Assembly: GCA_902806575.1 (NCBI GenBank)
Contig: CADCXD010000008.1
Coordinates: forward strand, 1,922,001 to 1,986,000
Source: Jackrogersella multiformis
Lineage: Eukaryota > Ascomycota > Sordariomycetes > Xylariales > Hypoxylaceae
Direction of reading: 5' to 3'
Length of the DNA: 64,000 nt
Both the position numbers and the translations under genes were made by a program. Position 1 is the first letter of the stretch; every line of letters begins with the position of its first letter. The notes under the pieces were generated by a model. It saw nothing but the letters and a program-made list of their open reading frames with translations. It searched no databases and was not told where the DNA came from. Below are positions 47,113 through 58,580 of the stretch, piece after piece.

Positions 47113-48600
47113 AGCGTATCATATGAAGATACGAAGAAGCGCCGGAAGCTGCATAGTCTTGGTTATTTGATGCTTAATGCCCAGGTGTGATGTAGGTATT
47201 TTGTGTTGGCACTACATATAAATACCTGTCTAGGTTATGGATAATACTTGTGTTAAGTTGTGGTATGTTGGCTGGAGACCATCCGGACTTATATCATATA
47301 ACCGCTTCAATAATGTACCTACCTAGGTACCTTAGGTACTTAGGTAGGTAGGTAAATAACTTTACGTTGTTATTTCTAAGTTGCCCTTCCCTTTTAGGGT
47401 AGGTGATTCGTCGACTGGAATATAACAATGGTAGACACCAGCATGATGTTGTGTCAAGTGACTGATGGATGTTTGTGGCGAGATGGAAGCAATGAGATCC
47501 ATGTATTGCGTGACTACCACTACACTACACTAGGTACCTAGGTATGGTTCCTCTATTGTACCGGTAGGTATGCGTAGGATGGTTGAAGATTGTGTCTGCC
47601 ACATCATCATCTACCTAGGTAGGTCACCTGTTAGTGGTCTCATTGACGGCAAACGAACAAACGATTAGACAAAGACTTTTATCATGTTTGTTACGTTTTG
47701 TATAGGGTCGTATTGTATTATGTTGATAAGGACCAGTGTTGTCAGTCTTGTAGGTAAGGCAGTGAGTAAGTCGGGACGGTGTTAAGTAAGACGAAGTTTC
47801 AATTCGATATTCATGTTCTTGTTTTGGATGATTTCATAAACTGCATAGATACATATATATATACTATAAAGTAAGTTATGTGTCTATTAGGTAGATATAA
47901 TTAGATCTTACGCTAGTGTAGACGGGACTAGGTACTTGTCCAAACTCCACCGAAACAGGCAGATACATAGGTACATAACCTTACTGAAACGAAGGTGTAT
48001 CGTACCACTGATATGAATGTTTTATGTCAAGCCTTGGTACGCTTACCTTAGGAGGTATGTTCTGTACATTCGTGCTATTGGTGTGTTCTAGGTACCTAGG
48101 TACCTGCTGATCACCTTGGAAGAAGGTTATTAGCTGGAACTGAATCATCTAGTGTACCTAGGTAGTTTTCGGTGACGGAGGCCGCCTGCCCCCAACTTGC
48201 CTGGCAGCTGCCTGGACATAGGTAGGCAGTTACCGTTACCTGCTGTACACTACATAGGTACCTGACTACCTAGGTACACTTGATGGATGCATGTTCCAAG
48301 TTTAGGAAACACCGATCGTAGGCTCGATTCAAAATTTAATCTGCCTGCTGGGGACAGGTAGTTAGACCAATGTTTAAGCCGCAATGGCGCATTGAAAATT
48401 GAAGTTTGGGGAAAGCACGGGTACCAGGTAGGTAATTGCAGGCTACCTAGGGCACCTAGGTAATCAATTAAGCACTACAAGGACAGCAGGGGTGGAGTCT
48501 AGCCCCCGTTGGCCGCGGCTGCCCAGTTTCCAGCTTGTGGGTTTTAAATAGCTGGAGCTCTGGAGGTACATACCTACCTAGGTACCTAGGGTAGGGTACG
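47113..48600. repeat. Dense cluster of CCTAGGTA / TACC-GGTA palindromic tracts
   Basis: The richest such region in the window. Tracts occur near 47310-47355 (CCTACCTAGGTACCTTAGGT continuing as GTAGGTAGG), 47530-47545, 47610-47625, 48088-48108, 48150-48165, 48250-48275, 48420-48462 and 48565-48595. Spacing is irregular and the DNA between is gene-free. Confidence 0.75.
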
Positions 48601-49413
48601 TAGTGGTAGGCGCTAGTAGGGCTGGGTTGTGGCTGGTGACAAGTCGGTACCTGATGGCAAGAAAGAAGAAGGAACCTTGGAGCCTTGGAAAAAAAAAACT
48701 TTGCAGGGTTACTACGACCAAGAACCAAATCATCAGCATGACTCGCTTCTGATTTTTATTTTTTTCTTCTCCTTTCACCTTGTCCCCTTCTTTCTCTTCA
48801 GCCCACTTCTCCAGCTCCGTTCCGTCACGGTCACGTCCACCCACCGCCTTTCGTCAATCTTCTACCTCTGGGTGACCTGCCAAGTTCCCTTCTATTCTTC
48901 TTGCCGTTTTATTAAGAATTTGGTTCTCCGCTCTCCGCTCCCCCGCGTGCGTATCGTATCGTATCGTATCGTATCCGAGTCTGTCATTCTTCTGGTCCGG
49001 CAACAACAGTAGTCTGCAATTTCTGCATCTGCATCTCACAAACCAACGACCATCTGAATCACCATCGCGGCGTAGCAGCAGTAGTCTCGCTTACCACCAT
49101 CGCATTGCGACTTTATTACTAGCTCTTCTATCAATTTTGCCTTGCAAATAGACGACCTAGTAAATACGAGTCTACCGAGATATACAATCCTACCCGATAT
49201 CGATATTCTTAAGTGATATTGAGAATACTCGTCACCTTCGAGCTCTGACCAGGTCAACTAAGGAAAATTTTTGATAAATCCAACTTAGTTGCCTCGTACG
49301 CCCAATCGCTACTAAGGCACCTAGAGCTTCGGGCAAGAGAACCTTTCGTGCGGACGACAAGAACAATACTCCAACAATCTTGCAATCACATTCTTCTGTG
49401 ACTTTGACTAGTC
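48601..49413. promoter_or_regulatory. Promoter and long 5' leader of eIF2A
   Basis: Contains a CT-rich stretch at about 48755-48820 as in many strongly expressed fungal housekeeping genes, and a (GTATC)5 microsatellite at 48951-48975. No ORF supported here. Confidence 0.45.
48951..48975 (+). repeat. (GTATC)5 microsatellite
   Basis: Five perfect copies of GTATC in the 5' flank of eIF2A. Confidence 0.9.
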
Positions 49414-51577
49414 ATGGCGAGTCCATTGCAGTTTGCTTACCGAACCCAGAAGGCCATCGGTGTCACTGATGCTGACCCCGTCTATGAGCCTCTCCCTGGA
49501 TTCGTTAATCCCGAAGGGAATTTGAGGTGCTGTGTTTACTCGCCCTGTGGCCGATATCTCGCCTGGGCATCCAGCGAACGTGTCTGCGTCGTCGATGCTT
49601 CCGTCGGCCATGTTTTGACTAACATAGCTATCTTCAACGTCTTCGAGGTCGCATTCTCTCCCCGCGGTTCTTTCTTTAGCACGTGGGAGCGTCCTGCGAA
49701 GGATGAATCCGGTGATGCGACAAAGAACCTCAAGATCTGGCGAACCGTTGATGACCTCCCCGAAGAAGCTGAGAAGCAACCCATAGGACAGTTTGTTCAG
49801 AAGTCCCAGACGGGCTGGAATCTCCAATATACATTTGACGAGAAGTTCTGCGCTCGTCTTGTTACCAATGAGGTTCAATTCTATGATAGCAATGACCTCA
49901 GAACTGTATGGAACAAGCTTCGAGTTGAGGGTGTTGCCGACTTTGCTATTACACCTGGCCAAAGTAACAATGTTGCGGTTTTCATCCCCGAGAGGAAGGT
50001 CAGTCTACCATATATATTCATGTTTAATTGATTCCGAGAGCTGACAATCTTCGTTGTAGGGTCAACCCGCTACCGTCAAGGTCTACAACGTTCCTCAATT
50101 CACGGACCCGATTTCGCAGAAGACGTTCTTCAAGGGTGATAAGGTTCAGCTCAAGTGGAATAGCTTGGGAACGAGCCTGATTGTGCTGGCACAAACAGAT
50201 GTCGATAAGTCGAATAAGAGCTACTACGGCGAAACCACCCTTTATCTGCTTAGCGCCGATGGCTCTCTCGATGCCCGCGTCACGTTAGATAAGGATGGAC
50301 CGATTCACGACGTCTCCTGGTCTCCAAACGGTAAGGAGTTTGGTGTCATATATGGTTACATGCCTGCGAAGACTACCATCTTCAATCACCGCGCGGTTGC
50401 CACCCATTCTTTTCCTATCGGGCCTCGGAACACCATTATCTTTTCGCCAACTGGTCGATTTACGTTGGTTGCTGGTTTTGGCAACCTGGCAGGTCAGATC
50501 GACGTTTACGACCTAGAGAAGGACCGCCGCAAGGTTTGCACCATTGAGAGTGGCAATCCTAGCGTGTGCCAATGGAGTCCTGATAGTCGATATATCATGA
50601 CTGCCACTACGTCTCCCCGTCTTCGCGTTGATAATGGCGTGAAGCTTTGGCACGTTGGAGGAGGCGTAATGTATCATGAAGACTTTACAGAGCTCTACAA
50701 CGTGTGTTGGAGACCAGTTCTTCCAGAGAATCTCTCTCGTGTCGATCCTCTACATCCTGTTCCCATTCCGCATTCTTCGGCGATCGCATATCTGGGGACG
50801 GTTAAGACGCCATCGAAGCCTGTGGGTGCTTACCGACCTCCGGGTGCCCGAGGGATGTCCACGCCACTTCATTTCAGACGTGAGGATGAAGGAGGTGCCG
50901 CCCATGTGATGGGCAACGGCAACCAAAATCTTGGTCCGAATGGGTTTGGAAGGCAGCGTCGTCAAGTACCGGGTGCAGAATTCCTCGAAGCAGGCTCGCG
51001 TACCGTCCCCGGTACTGGTCCAGCTGAAGCACTTGGTGCTAATGGAGATGAGAATCTTTCAAAGGCCGCGCTCAAGAACAAGAAAAAGAGGAACAACAAG
51101 AAGGCTAAGGATGCTGAGAACAAGGATGGAGAGAAGAGGGATGTAGGTGGCTTGGCTCCTCCGGCTCAAGATCAAGGTCCACGCTCTGGAAATGAGGGAC
51201 GTAGTCCTGAGCGTCGCGGGTACCAGCAAAACCAGCAGAGGCATAATCGCAGTCGCTCGCGACAGAACTTCCAAGGTGGCAACCAAGGACGTCATCGCAG
51301 CAACACCCAGCAGAATGGCTATAACGGACAGACAGCGCCTCCCGCACCCCAGATTCTGACTTCTCAGCCGCCCGCTCCGGATTCTTTGATGTCTCCCGGC
51401 AGTCAGAATCCCGCATCGAAGAAGCTGCGTAGCTTGCAGAAAAAGATACGCGCAATCGAGGACCTTGAGATGCGACATGCCGGCGGTGAAAAGCTAGAGG
51501 ACACGCAGATGAAGAAAATTGCTACGAAGGCTATGGTCGTTAAGGAATTAGAGGCCATGGAGAAGGAAGCACATTGA
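49414..51577 (+). CDS. Translation initiation factor eIF2A
   Basis: Exons 49414-49998 and 50060-51577 (61-nt intron, GTCAGT...GTAG), 700 aa. The N-terminal two thirds form a WD-like beta-propeller with typical strings GNLRCCVYSPCGRYLAW, PIHDVSWSPNGKEFGVIYGY, CQWSPDSRYIMTATTSPRLR and DNGVKLWH. The C-terminal third is Gly/Asn/Arg/Lys-rich and ends in helices KKLRSLQKKIRAIEDLEMR and KKIATKAMVVKELEAMEKEA. eIF2A delivers Met-tRNA to the ribosome under stress or on special mRNAs in the cytosol. It is the most conserved gene here and stands in a GC-richer, codon-biased block. Confidence 0.95.
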
Positions 51578-51913
51578 TTGCGGCCTAGCAGATGGAAAAT
51601 TCATCATCCGGCATCGATATTTCAGTCCTGGTTCTGGGTAATCCGATACGAGATGTCCGGTGAGGGGACCTTGGACTAAAGGGGCTGGTATCGTGGCTTG
51701 TAAATGGCGTTAAGGGGAAGAAAAAGGCTAACAGTGTTGTTTGATGTCCAGAGAGTGGATATGATACTGCTATTGTGAGGCAGAACGATGACTAATACAA
51801 CTTACTCAGAAGAGAAAATTCGCATCTCAAGTTGTAGTGCTGTCGTGCTGTAATGTAGTATTCAACCTATGATCCACAGGCCAATGACTGTACCTGCGCC
51901 GTACCTAGTCCTA
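51578..51913. other. 3' flank of eIF2A
   Basis: No ORF. GTACCTAGTCCTACCTAG just precedes the fold-back element. Confidence 0.35.
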
Positions 51914-52134
51914 CCTAGCAGAAGGGCGTTGGGTAATTGCACCATGTGCAAGAACTGTAACAATAACGCAGTCTTACATTGTATAAATGCTATCCCTTAA
52001 AGTAATCATTTCGGATAGCTCATAGAATATTAGTGCTGATTAGGTAATTGGGGATAGTCACTTCACAGTGTGAACTAGTGTTCTTACTACAGTCCTCACA
52101 CATGGTGCAATTATTCTGACGCCCTTCTGCCTAG
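51914..52134. mobile_element. 211-bp fold-back MITE-like element with 5-bp CCTAG target-site duplication
   Basis: The left end CAGAAGGGCGTTGGGTAATT at 51919 has an inverted copy at the right end (AATTATTCTGACGCCCTTCT, closing at 52129). The inner motif TTGCACCATGTG is also mirrored, then GAACTGTA versus GGACTGTA, and further in CTATCCC versus GGGATAG. So almost the whole element is one imperfect inverted repeat of about 100 bp per arm. Most arm differences are transitions, as expected from C-to-T decay. CCTAG stands directly outside both ends (51914-51918 and 52130-52134). No ORF inside, so it would be a non-autonomous element. Confidence 0.72.
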
Positions 52135-52908
52135 TAGAACCTTCTAGAGTAGGCCAGGATTGCTCGTAAATGTAATGCTTGACACCCAGTTGTTACCTGG
52201 CCATCATTCCTTGGCCGCTTAAAGAGAAGGTATCCTACGTGTTCGGTTTTTTTTTGACACCTTATTGTACCTACGTAGTAGATGAATTGGCAGCTAGCAA
52301 GCTACATATGTCCCTCTCCCCCTTATTGTATACCTACCTAGGTAGGTAGCTAGGTAGGTAGTCTTATCAAATTAGTATAAGGTAAAAAAAAAATCATTTT
52401 ATCATTAGTTTTAATTGCGTTGTGAAGTTATTACCCCCTTGCCCCTTTTCTCCAGACTTTTAGGATTATGACATGGGATACTATTCTGGAAATAAAGCTA
52501 CAATACCGATAATAAGTCCACGTCTAGACCCGCGGGCCGCCGATGGCTAGCCCCCGACGGCTGCCCAAGCGAATGCCGCAAAAGAGAAATACCGATTACA
52601 GTTAAAGCTTTCCGTAACAACTTCTGATTGGCAGCTATGTAGCTTACCAACACTTGATTTACAATCAACCATGACCACGCCGTCGGACGGACGAAATTAT
52701 GGCATGAAATGTTGCATCGCTACACTGGTGGCTAGATTACTATTTAACCATGGACGAGATCTCTCCTGTTTGTCCAAATTGGTCTCCCCAGACGTTACTC
52801 GCTTTGAAGTATAAGTAACCGACCAGAAACTAATCTGCCAAAACGAAACTCGTTGCCCCTGAGACTTACCAGCAAACTCCCTAGATCGACAGATACCAAC
52901 CGAAGACC
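52135..52908. repeat. Gap with TACCTACCTAGGTAGGTAGC tract
   Basis: Tract at about 52330-52362, an A9 run at about 52385-52393, no gene. The right part is the promoter of the SDR gene. Confidence 0.5.
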
Positions 52909-54023
52909 ATGCCTTCATATGTAATAACGGGCGCATCTCGTGGGATCGGCGTAAGTGCATACAGACGGATATGGTGTGAGAAACCCGCTAAGGTGTCGAA
53001 TAGTTCGAATTCCTCCGCCAGCTATCCACGGACCCAGCAGCGGTCGTCATTGGACTTGTCCGAGACAAGACGACCACTCAGAAGAAAGTGGCTTCTGAGA
53101 TCGGGCGCGCCAATATCCACATCCTCCGGGGAGATCTGGAAGATTATGACTCTCTAAAGGTCATACTACTCATTATAACTCTCTATACTACATAGTATAT
53201 TGACAACGCATGTAGAAAGCTGCCGAAGATGTATCCAAGATCACTGGTGGAAGCCTTGACTACCTTATCGCAAACGGCGCTTATCTCCCTGGTCCTTCGG
53301 CCTACAGAACACTCAGCGACTTGCAAGCGCCCCCTCTCCTTCTTCCCCCTTATTGCTTAATGTATCTTCATACGGAGACTCTTCAGAAGTTACAACTAAC
53401 CGATCTTGATAATAAAGGGGCACCGAACCTAAGATGCTAGAGGAAGAGCTGCTCAGGTCTTACAAGACCAATGTCATTGGCAACATTCACCTGTTTAACC
53501 TCTTCCTGCCCCTAATCCGCAAGGGTGAAGTCAAGAAAGTCATCGCGATCTCGTCGGGCCATGCCGACCCCGACCTAGTAGTCTCCACCGAGGGCCTCGA
53601 CACCGTCGGGCCGTACGCCATCAGCAAGGCGGCGATGAACTTCGCGGTGGCCAAGTTCAGCAACGAGTTCGGCAGCCAGGGGATCCTGTTCATGAGCATC
53701 TCGCCCGGCGTCGTAGAGACAGGGCATAACGAGACAGACGGGCGTAAGTCTCTTTCCCATTCCCATTCCGCCTCCCACTCCCACCCCGAATACCCTAGAG
53801 CACTAGCTGATATCTGCCCTCGCGGGAAAAAGTATCAGAAAAAGAGCTTCATAATCTTGGAAGGATGCAGCGCGGGTTTGTAGCTTATGCGCCGCACTTC
53901 AAGGGGCCGATCATGCCGGAGGAGTCCATCAAGCACATGATGAATGTCATTCACGCCGCAAGCGTTGAGCATGGGGATGGGGGCTCGTTCGTTTCCCATT
54001 TTGGTACTAAGCAGTGGATTTGA
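52909..54023 (+). CDS. Short-chain dehydrogenase (C-factor/csgA-like group) with a GC-AG intron
   Basis: Five exons: 52909-52950, 53004-53159, 53216-53322, 53418-53743 and 53839-54023. All phases fit and give 271 aa, standard for the group. The NAD(P) motif forms across intron 1: ITGASRGIG-FEFLRQL. Further motifs are LDYLIANGAYLPGPS and the active site YAISKAAMNFAVAKF, then SISPGVVETGH. Exon 5 gives QRGFVAYAPHFKGPIMPEES and ends SHFGTKQWI, as in relatives. Intron 3 (53323-53417) starts with GCAAGC instead of GT and has branch ACTAAC and acceptor AAAG; only this choice keeps SDLGTEPKM in frame. Substrate unknown, cytosolic. Confidence 0.85.
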
Positions 54024-54473
54024 ATGAGTTGATATGGGGAAGGTGTCGACTCTTGACCCCTTAGCAGGTATAAATCGATAGACCTAGGGCTACGTGAATA
54101 CATTCTACTCTACCTAGGTACCTACCCACCTACCTAGGTACCTTATGTAATATCCCATTCCCATTGTCACCCACCCGCCTATCGTGCCTACCAACCTAAT
54201 ACCTAACAAGATTAAATCGATATCGCAGCAGGGGCGTGCTCAACTAGTGTACTGTAGTACCTAGGTATCTAGTGCTGTGGGGATACAGGGGATTGTGCTC
54301 CACTAATGTTTTATGCTTTTTCTTAGCTCCCGGCCTTCCTCCCGGTATATCCCTTCCATCCGTTCCTCGTTCCTCGTTCCTCAAAACACACACCTAAGGT
54401 TAGGTATTCCTCGGTTCATGTGAGCCCGTCATCGAAACCTCGATCTTCACATCCTGTATATATAATCCCGACC
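54024..54473. repeat. Gap with TACC/GGTA tracts
   Basis: CTACCTAGGTACCTACC and CCACCTACCTAGGTACC tracts at about 54110-54146 and smaller ones near 54258-54268. TATATATAA near 54456, 18 bp before the next ATG, is TATA-like. Confidence 0.5.
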
Positions 54474-55352
54474 ATGCGCGAGTGTGTTTCCTGCGGCCGC
54501 GATCTTCCTCGATCGTCATACACAGCCAATTAGTTCGCTAAGGGTATCGGCGTATCGCGATGCGCGAGCTGCGTCCATGGACACCAGGCCGATATTCCAT
54601 CGGCCCGCGAGTTTGATAGTGGCAGATACAACAATTCCAACAATGCGCTAATTCCACAGGCTGAGCTCGACAATCCATTTTCTGAAGGTGCGTTCCGGTG
54701 GGTGGCTAAGGGGGCCTACTCTTCAGGTCCTCGCGAAGGCCAGGCATGCGTTGTCAAGTGGTTCAAGACCGGCGCCGTCTTCGAAGCCGACTACTTCACT
54801 CTTGACATCAAAGCCGTCGATAAAGCCCTAGAGATTGTCAATAGATTCAATGAACTCAATATCGTCAATAAAGCCGTCAAAATCAACGTTCCTGCTGTAT
54901 GGAAATTCGCTAGGGGTAGCGGGGAGTGGGTAGGGCAAAAGATGTTATGCGAACCCTTCATCCAAAATTACGAAAAGTTCAATAGCAACACCGGATGGAA
55001 CGATGACTCAAGAGCCTGGGGAGAGGTCATGCAAGCCCTCAGTCACTTCAGCTACCATGTCACGGGTGGCCAGTTCGTTCTTTGCGACCTCCAGGGCGGC
55101 ATCTACCAGCACGAGGTTGTCCTCTCAGACCCCGTCATCTTGTCGCGGAATCGCGACTATGGCGTGACTGACCTTGGTCCCGAGGGCATCAGTTCGTTCT
55201 TCAGCCAACACTGCTGTAATAAATTCTGTCGCTCGAACTGGACCCAGCCCACGAACCCCGTTCAACACTACCGTCCAGTCCCCGGCACGACCATGGTAAG
55301 ACGCTCGGTACCTACACATCATTCGCGGCCCGCTAGAACCTATTACGCCTAA
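54474..55352 (+). pseudogene. Alpha-kinase (MHCK/EF2-kinase type) with an in-frame TAG near the N-terminus
   Basis: The frame opens at ATG 54474 with CVSCGRDLPRSSYTAN, meets TAG at 54531-54533, and continues open with FAKGIGVSRCASCVHGHQAD and GRYNNSN. The two CxxC pairs on both sides of the TAG form one zinc-binding head known from fungal alpha-kinases, so both belong together. The kinase domain follows: FRWVAKGAYSSGP, ACVVKWFKTG (ATP Lys), YFTLDIKAVDKALEIVNRFN, QFVLCDLQGG and YGVTDLGPEGISSFF. HCCNKFC is the conserved zinc site. Only the TAG is abnormal. A start at 54702 would lose the zinc head and part of the nucleotide-binding lobe. The allele may be null, or the codon may be read through; a C-to-T change of CAG is the simplest origin. 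Confidence 0.78.
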
Positions 55353-56316
55353 CTACCATAACGAATCAAGTGGCCTCAGCATGCAGTATACTTCCTGAAG
55401 CACCACTGTGACAGGAGTATTTTATCGCGGGAACACACCCGGTTCATTCGCATGTCAAGCCGAGTCGATTTTACGGTCTACAGCACTTGCAAGTGTTTCC
55501 CTGTATGTTTATGGTTTCTCCAGTTCATTTTATTGAGATGAGGAGTCATCGAACCTACCTTGGTCCTCGGCCTCCGAATCGCCTCACTTTCAGTTCCCTA
55601 CTTTATAGCTCGCTAAGGTCAACCTTCGGGCTGAGGGTAAGCCTTTTTAAGGCCCATAGCTATGTAGTCTATTTTAGGCCGGCTGAAAGATTATAATCAT
55701 ATTTCATTTTCATCCATACATACCTACCTAGTTAGGTAGGTAAACTTCTTTGCCCCGGGTCTAACCTGGTAGCTCGTGAAATGATTATAATTCATACACC
55801 GCCATCTGCATAATTATTCTCCGTATCGAAGGACGTAAGAGATACATCACTAAGCTAAACAATACTAGATGAGCTCGTCCTAGTTAGCTACTATCACATG
55901 ATCATCGCCGACTCTAAAAAGATAAATCAGAATGGCGCTCTGCCTTTTCAAGCCAACCTATTCAGCCGCACATTAATACAAAGAAAAGACTTGAATATTT
56001 GATGATAATATAATGATCACTTGCTTCTTTCTTTGTCGTTCTGATGAGCCATCTCAAGCCTCACGGACGGTCCCTACCACAACCAAATGACAGATTTTCT
56101 CCGTCCCGACTGATGGAACTACGTTGAGCATATTTGCACTTATATAAAAAGGGGGATGTATCAGTGCTGAAAGCTCAAGAGGTTGCGAGCTAGCTTGGAT
56201 TATTCACAAAATACCATAACGCTCAGCTTCTCTTAGTGCTCTTCATTGGCCGAGTTCGAACTTGACAATATATATATATATTCTCCCCAAGTCACAAGCA
56301 AGCAGTTCCAACAGAC
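55353..56316. other. Gap with a promoter-like end
   Basis: TACC/GGTA inverted tract at about 55720-55741. TATATAAAAAGGGG at about 56141-56154 is a strong TATA-like element followed by a plausible leader that leads to the small ORF at 56317. (TA)n at about 56270-56280. Confidence 0.45.
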
Positions 56317-56556
56317 ATGAGCCCCCCAACAGCAGACGAAAGCCGCAGCGGTTATGATACATCCCCTAAAACCCAAAAACCACCTCCAAGGAACCGAGCG
56401 TACCAGCGCTCTCTGGGAGAGTATTCCCTGGTCACTGTGATGGTAATTGGGGCCCTTGTAAGTAAACAGGATCATCACCGTTTTGGTCAAGTATAGCTAC
56501 TAATTATACTATTCAAGATTACTTTGATAATGTGGATTCCGACGGGTGGAGCGTAG
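56317..56556 (+). CDS. Possible 59-aa single-pass membrane protein, two exons
   Basis: Exon 1 56317-56457, intron 60 nt (GTAAGT...TCAAG, branch-like CTAAT), exon 2 56518-56556. The product has a polar, Pro/Ser/Arg-rich head (MSPPTADESRSGYDTSPKTQ) and one hydrophobic helix, SLVTVMVIGALITLIMWI, that is completed only after splicing, then PTGGA and stop. That an intron with good signals extends the helix in phase is the main support. A TATA-like element and leader lie 170 bp upstream. No family is recognised. It could also be a leftover of a larger gene. Confidence 0.5.
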
Positions 56557-56893
56557 CTAGTTACAATCTAGATCTATTAGAAGGCTACGCGATGGATTCG
56601 CGGCTACACAATATGCCAGGATAGGTAGTGATGCGATTCTGTGATCTTTCTGCTATTAAAGAGTCTAAGAGAATATAATTGGGCAAGATGACTGGTCAAC
56701 ACCAATGGGCGATCACATAGGATACTAGCATGAAATTTGCCATGGAATAGTGTTATTATCTTTCAATTTCCACTGAATGCTACATAACTGTGTGCATTGA
56801 GAATAGTAGTCATTCTACAAAACATCAAGTTAGATATTCACGTTGTGTAATAGGACTGAATAGAGTCATGTCCCTGTTTCTTGCAAGTGTCCG
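56557..56893. other. Short AT-rich gap
   Basis: Nothing recognised between the small ORF and the 3' end of the AA9 gene. Confidence 0.35.
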
Positions 56894-57785
56894 CTAACAT
56901 TTGAATGGATCAGGACCTACGCACTTGTTAGCACGTGATTGATAACTATTAATGATGAGCACATACCGGGAATAGTGTATTTGCTGTCCTTGTTCATGGA
57001 GTAGATATTGACGAGGATGCCCGGATCGTTCTGCTTGTAGATGCCCGGAAGGCTGTAGGTTGTGGGCGTCTTGGTCGCCGAGCCACCGGATATTTTAATC
57101 TGGGCGCATTCCATCTAGATTTTCTATTAGCATCAGGGATTTATATTAAGACGCCCAATAGCTACGTACGTAGAGCTGCGCTCCGTTGGCGGAGCCGGCG
57201 CCGTGCAGCGCAATCATCTCGGCACGGAGGAGGTACTGGCCGTCCGGCAGACAGCTGGGGATGGTAATCGGCTGCTTGCCCTGGTTGTTGATGACCTTTG
57301 AGGTACCCCAGACTCCGTTAGTGTAGCCGTCTTGTTGGATTTTAAACCTAGTGAGTAGTGAGTATTATTTGAATCTACATCTTGTCTGGACCAACAAGTT
57401 AGGGGTAAATATGGACTTACCAGCCGCTGCCGTATCCTACATCAGTCGTAGCATCGCCCACCTTCTTGAGGTAGGCTAGTGTAGGTCCCAGGTGGCTAGC
57501 ATCCATAACATCATTTGCCCCGGATGTTAGGGTGTGTCTCCAGATGGCGGTGACCGTAGAGCCGGCCTTGACGTCTATGATCTTGTTGGAAGGCGTGGTC
57601 GGATTAGGACCACCGTTGCACGCAACATCGTTGGATGTCACATCAGTGATAGGACCATCGTAGGTTGGAGTTCTGATACCATACGAGACTGGATTTGTTA
57701 CGCCGTTATCGAGTTGAAGAAAGATCGTGTGCCCGGATGCCAAGCTAGCACCGGTGACGGCAGCTACTAACGAAGAGTATCTCAT
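56894..57785 (-). CDS. AA9 lytic polysaccharide monooxygenase (formerly GH61)
   Basis: Exons 57785-57421, 57347-57170, 57114-56967 and 56916-56894 join in frame for 237 aa. The signal peptide [18 protein letters not shown] is followed by HTIFLQL, so His1 after cleavage is the copper-brace residue. The second copper His is in [27 protein letters not shown] and [15 protein letters not shown] are typical AA9 blocks; the final exon adds PDPFKC. The length fits a single-domain AA9 without a carbohydrate-binding module. The enzyme cleaves cellulose or related beta-1,4 glucans oxidatively outside the cell, with electrons from small reductants or flavoenzymes. It is a plant-biomass or plant-association trait. 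Confidence 0.93.
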
Positions 57786-58580
57786 TGTGTGAACTGTGAA
57801 TGCCTGAAGGCTACGAGAGATGAGAGGGATGATCCTTTCCAGGAAGTTACAAATGCAAATCAGGAGCTAAGAGCTCCTATAAATAATCGCCCAGGTTGTA
57901 TCCATGGCCATGCTGCTGGCGCTATTGTAATCCCGGAATCCAATGCCGTACCACGGCAGAGAATTTTCGTTCGAAAAGCATGCCAATGGCCAGGAAACGC
58001 GGAGGCTCGACGCGGAAGCGGAACGATGGAGCTTCCAAAAAGATCCTAGCGCTTCAATATATTGCGGTGGGTTGAGCGACAACACGATGCCTGGAACCGT
58101 CGCCGGAGGCTGCACGTCCGGATCTATTTTTGGAAGGCTGCTGATCTAACGGCCAAGGGTAAAGCGGACGAACTGCACGAGAAGTTGGGGCATCCCGGCC
58201 CACGCGATGACAAATTCAGTCGAAAAGAGCCCAGGAACTCGGGAATAAGTTAGAGATTCCCGCACGAGATTGCATCCTGGTTCTCGATCGTGTTCTGTAC
58301 AGGATATCATGGGGTTCGAGCTAAGGCCCAACCGAGCCGGGATCCCGGGGCGATGTCAGTAATGGAGACCATCCGGATCAGCGCAATATAAGCGGTGGAG
58401 TATTGATTTGTTCAGCTGCCCTACGTTGTCAGCTGCTTAGAAACTATTATGGAGCTCATCGCATTGATGACTACAATATCAAAGAAGACTTATTAGTGTA
58501 GCTTCATAAAAGGCTATATATAAGACATATCTCAAATTGTAGTCCGACGACTTTTGTTACGCGCGACCATATTTCGAGCC
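57786..58580. other. Upstream region of the AA9 gene
   Basis: Balanced base composition with several short overlapping frames but no domain. It may contain carbon-regulated promoter elements; I could not assign any with confidence. Confidence 0.35.

Noticed and set aside
1365..54533. Reassigned UAG codon in this nuclear genome
   Set aside because: Several intact genes (for example the DHA1 pump, the MUP1-like permease and the oxidase) end normally at TAG, so UAG is still a stop here.
57789..58253. Overlapping plus-strand frames upstream of AA9
   Set aside because: No domain, no start context, mutually overlapping; treated as promoter DNA.
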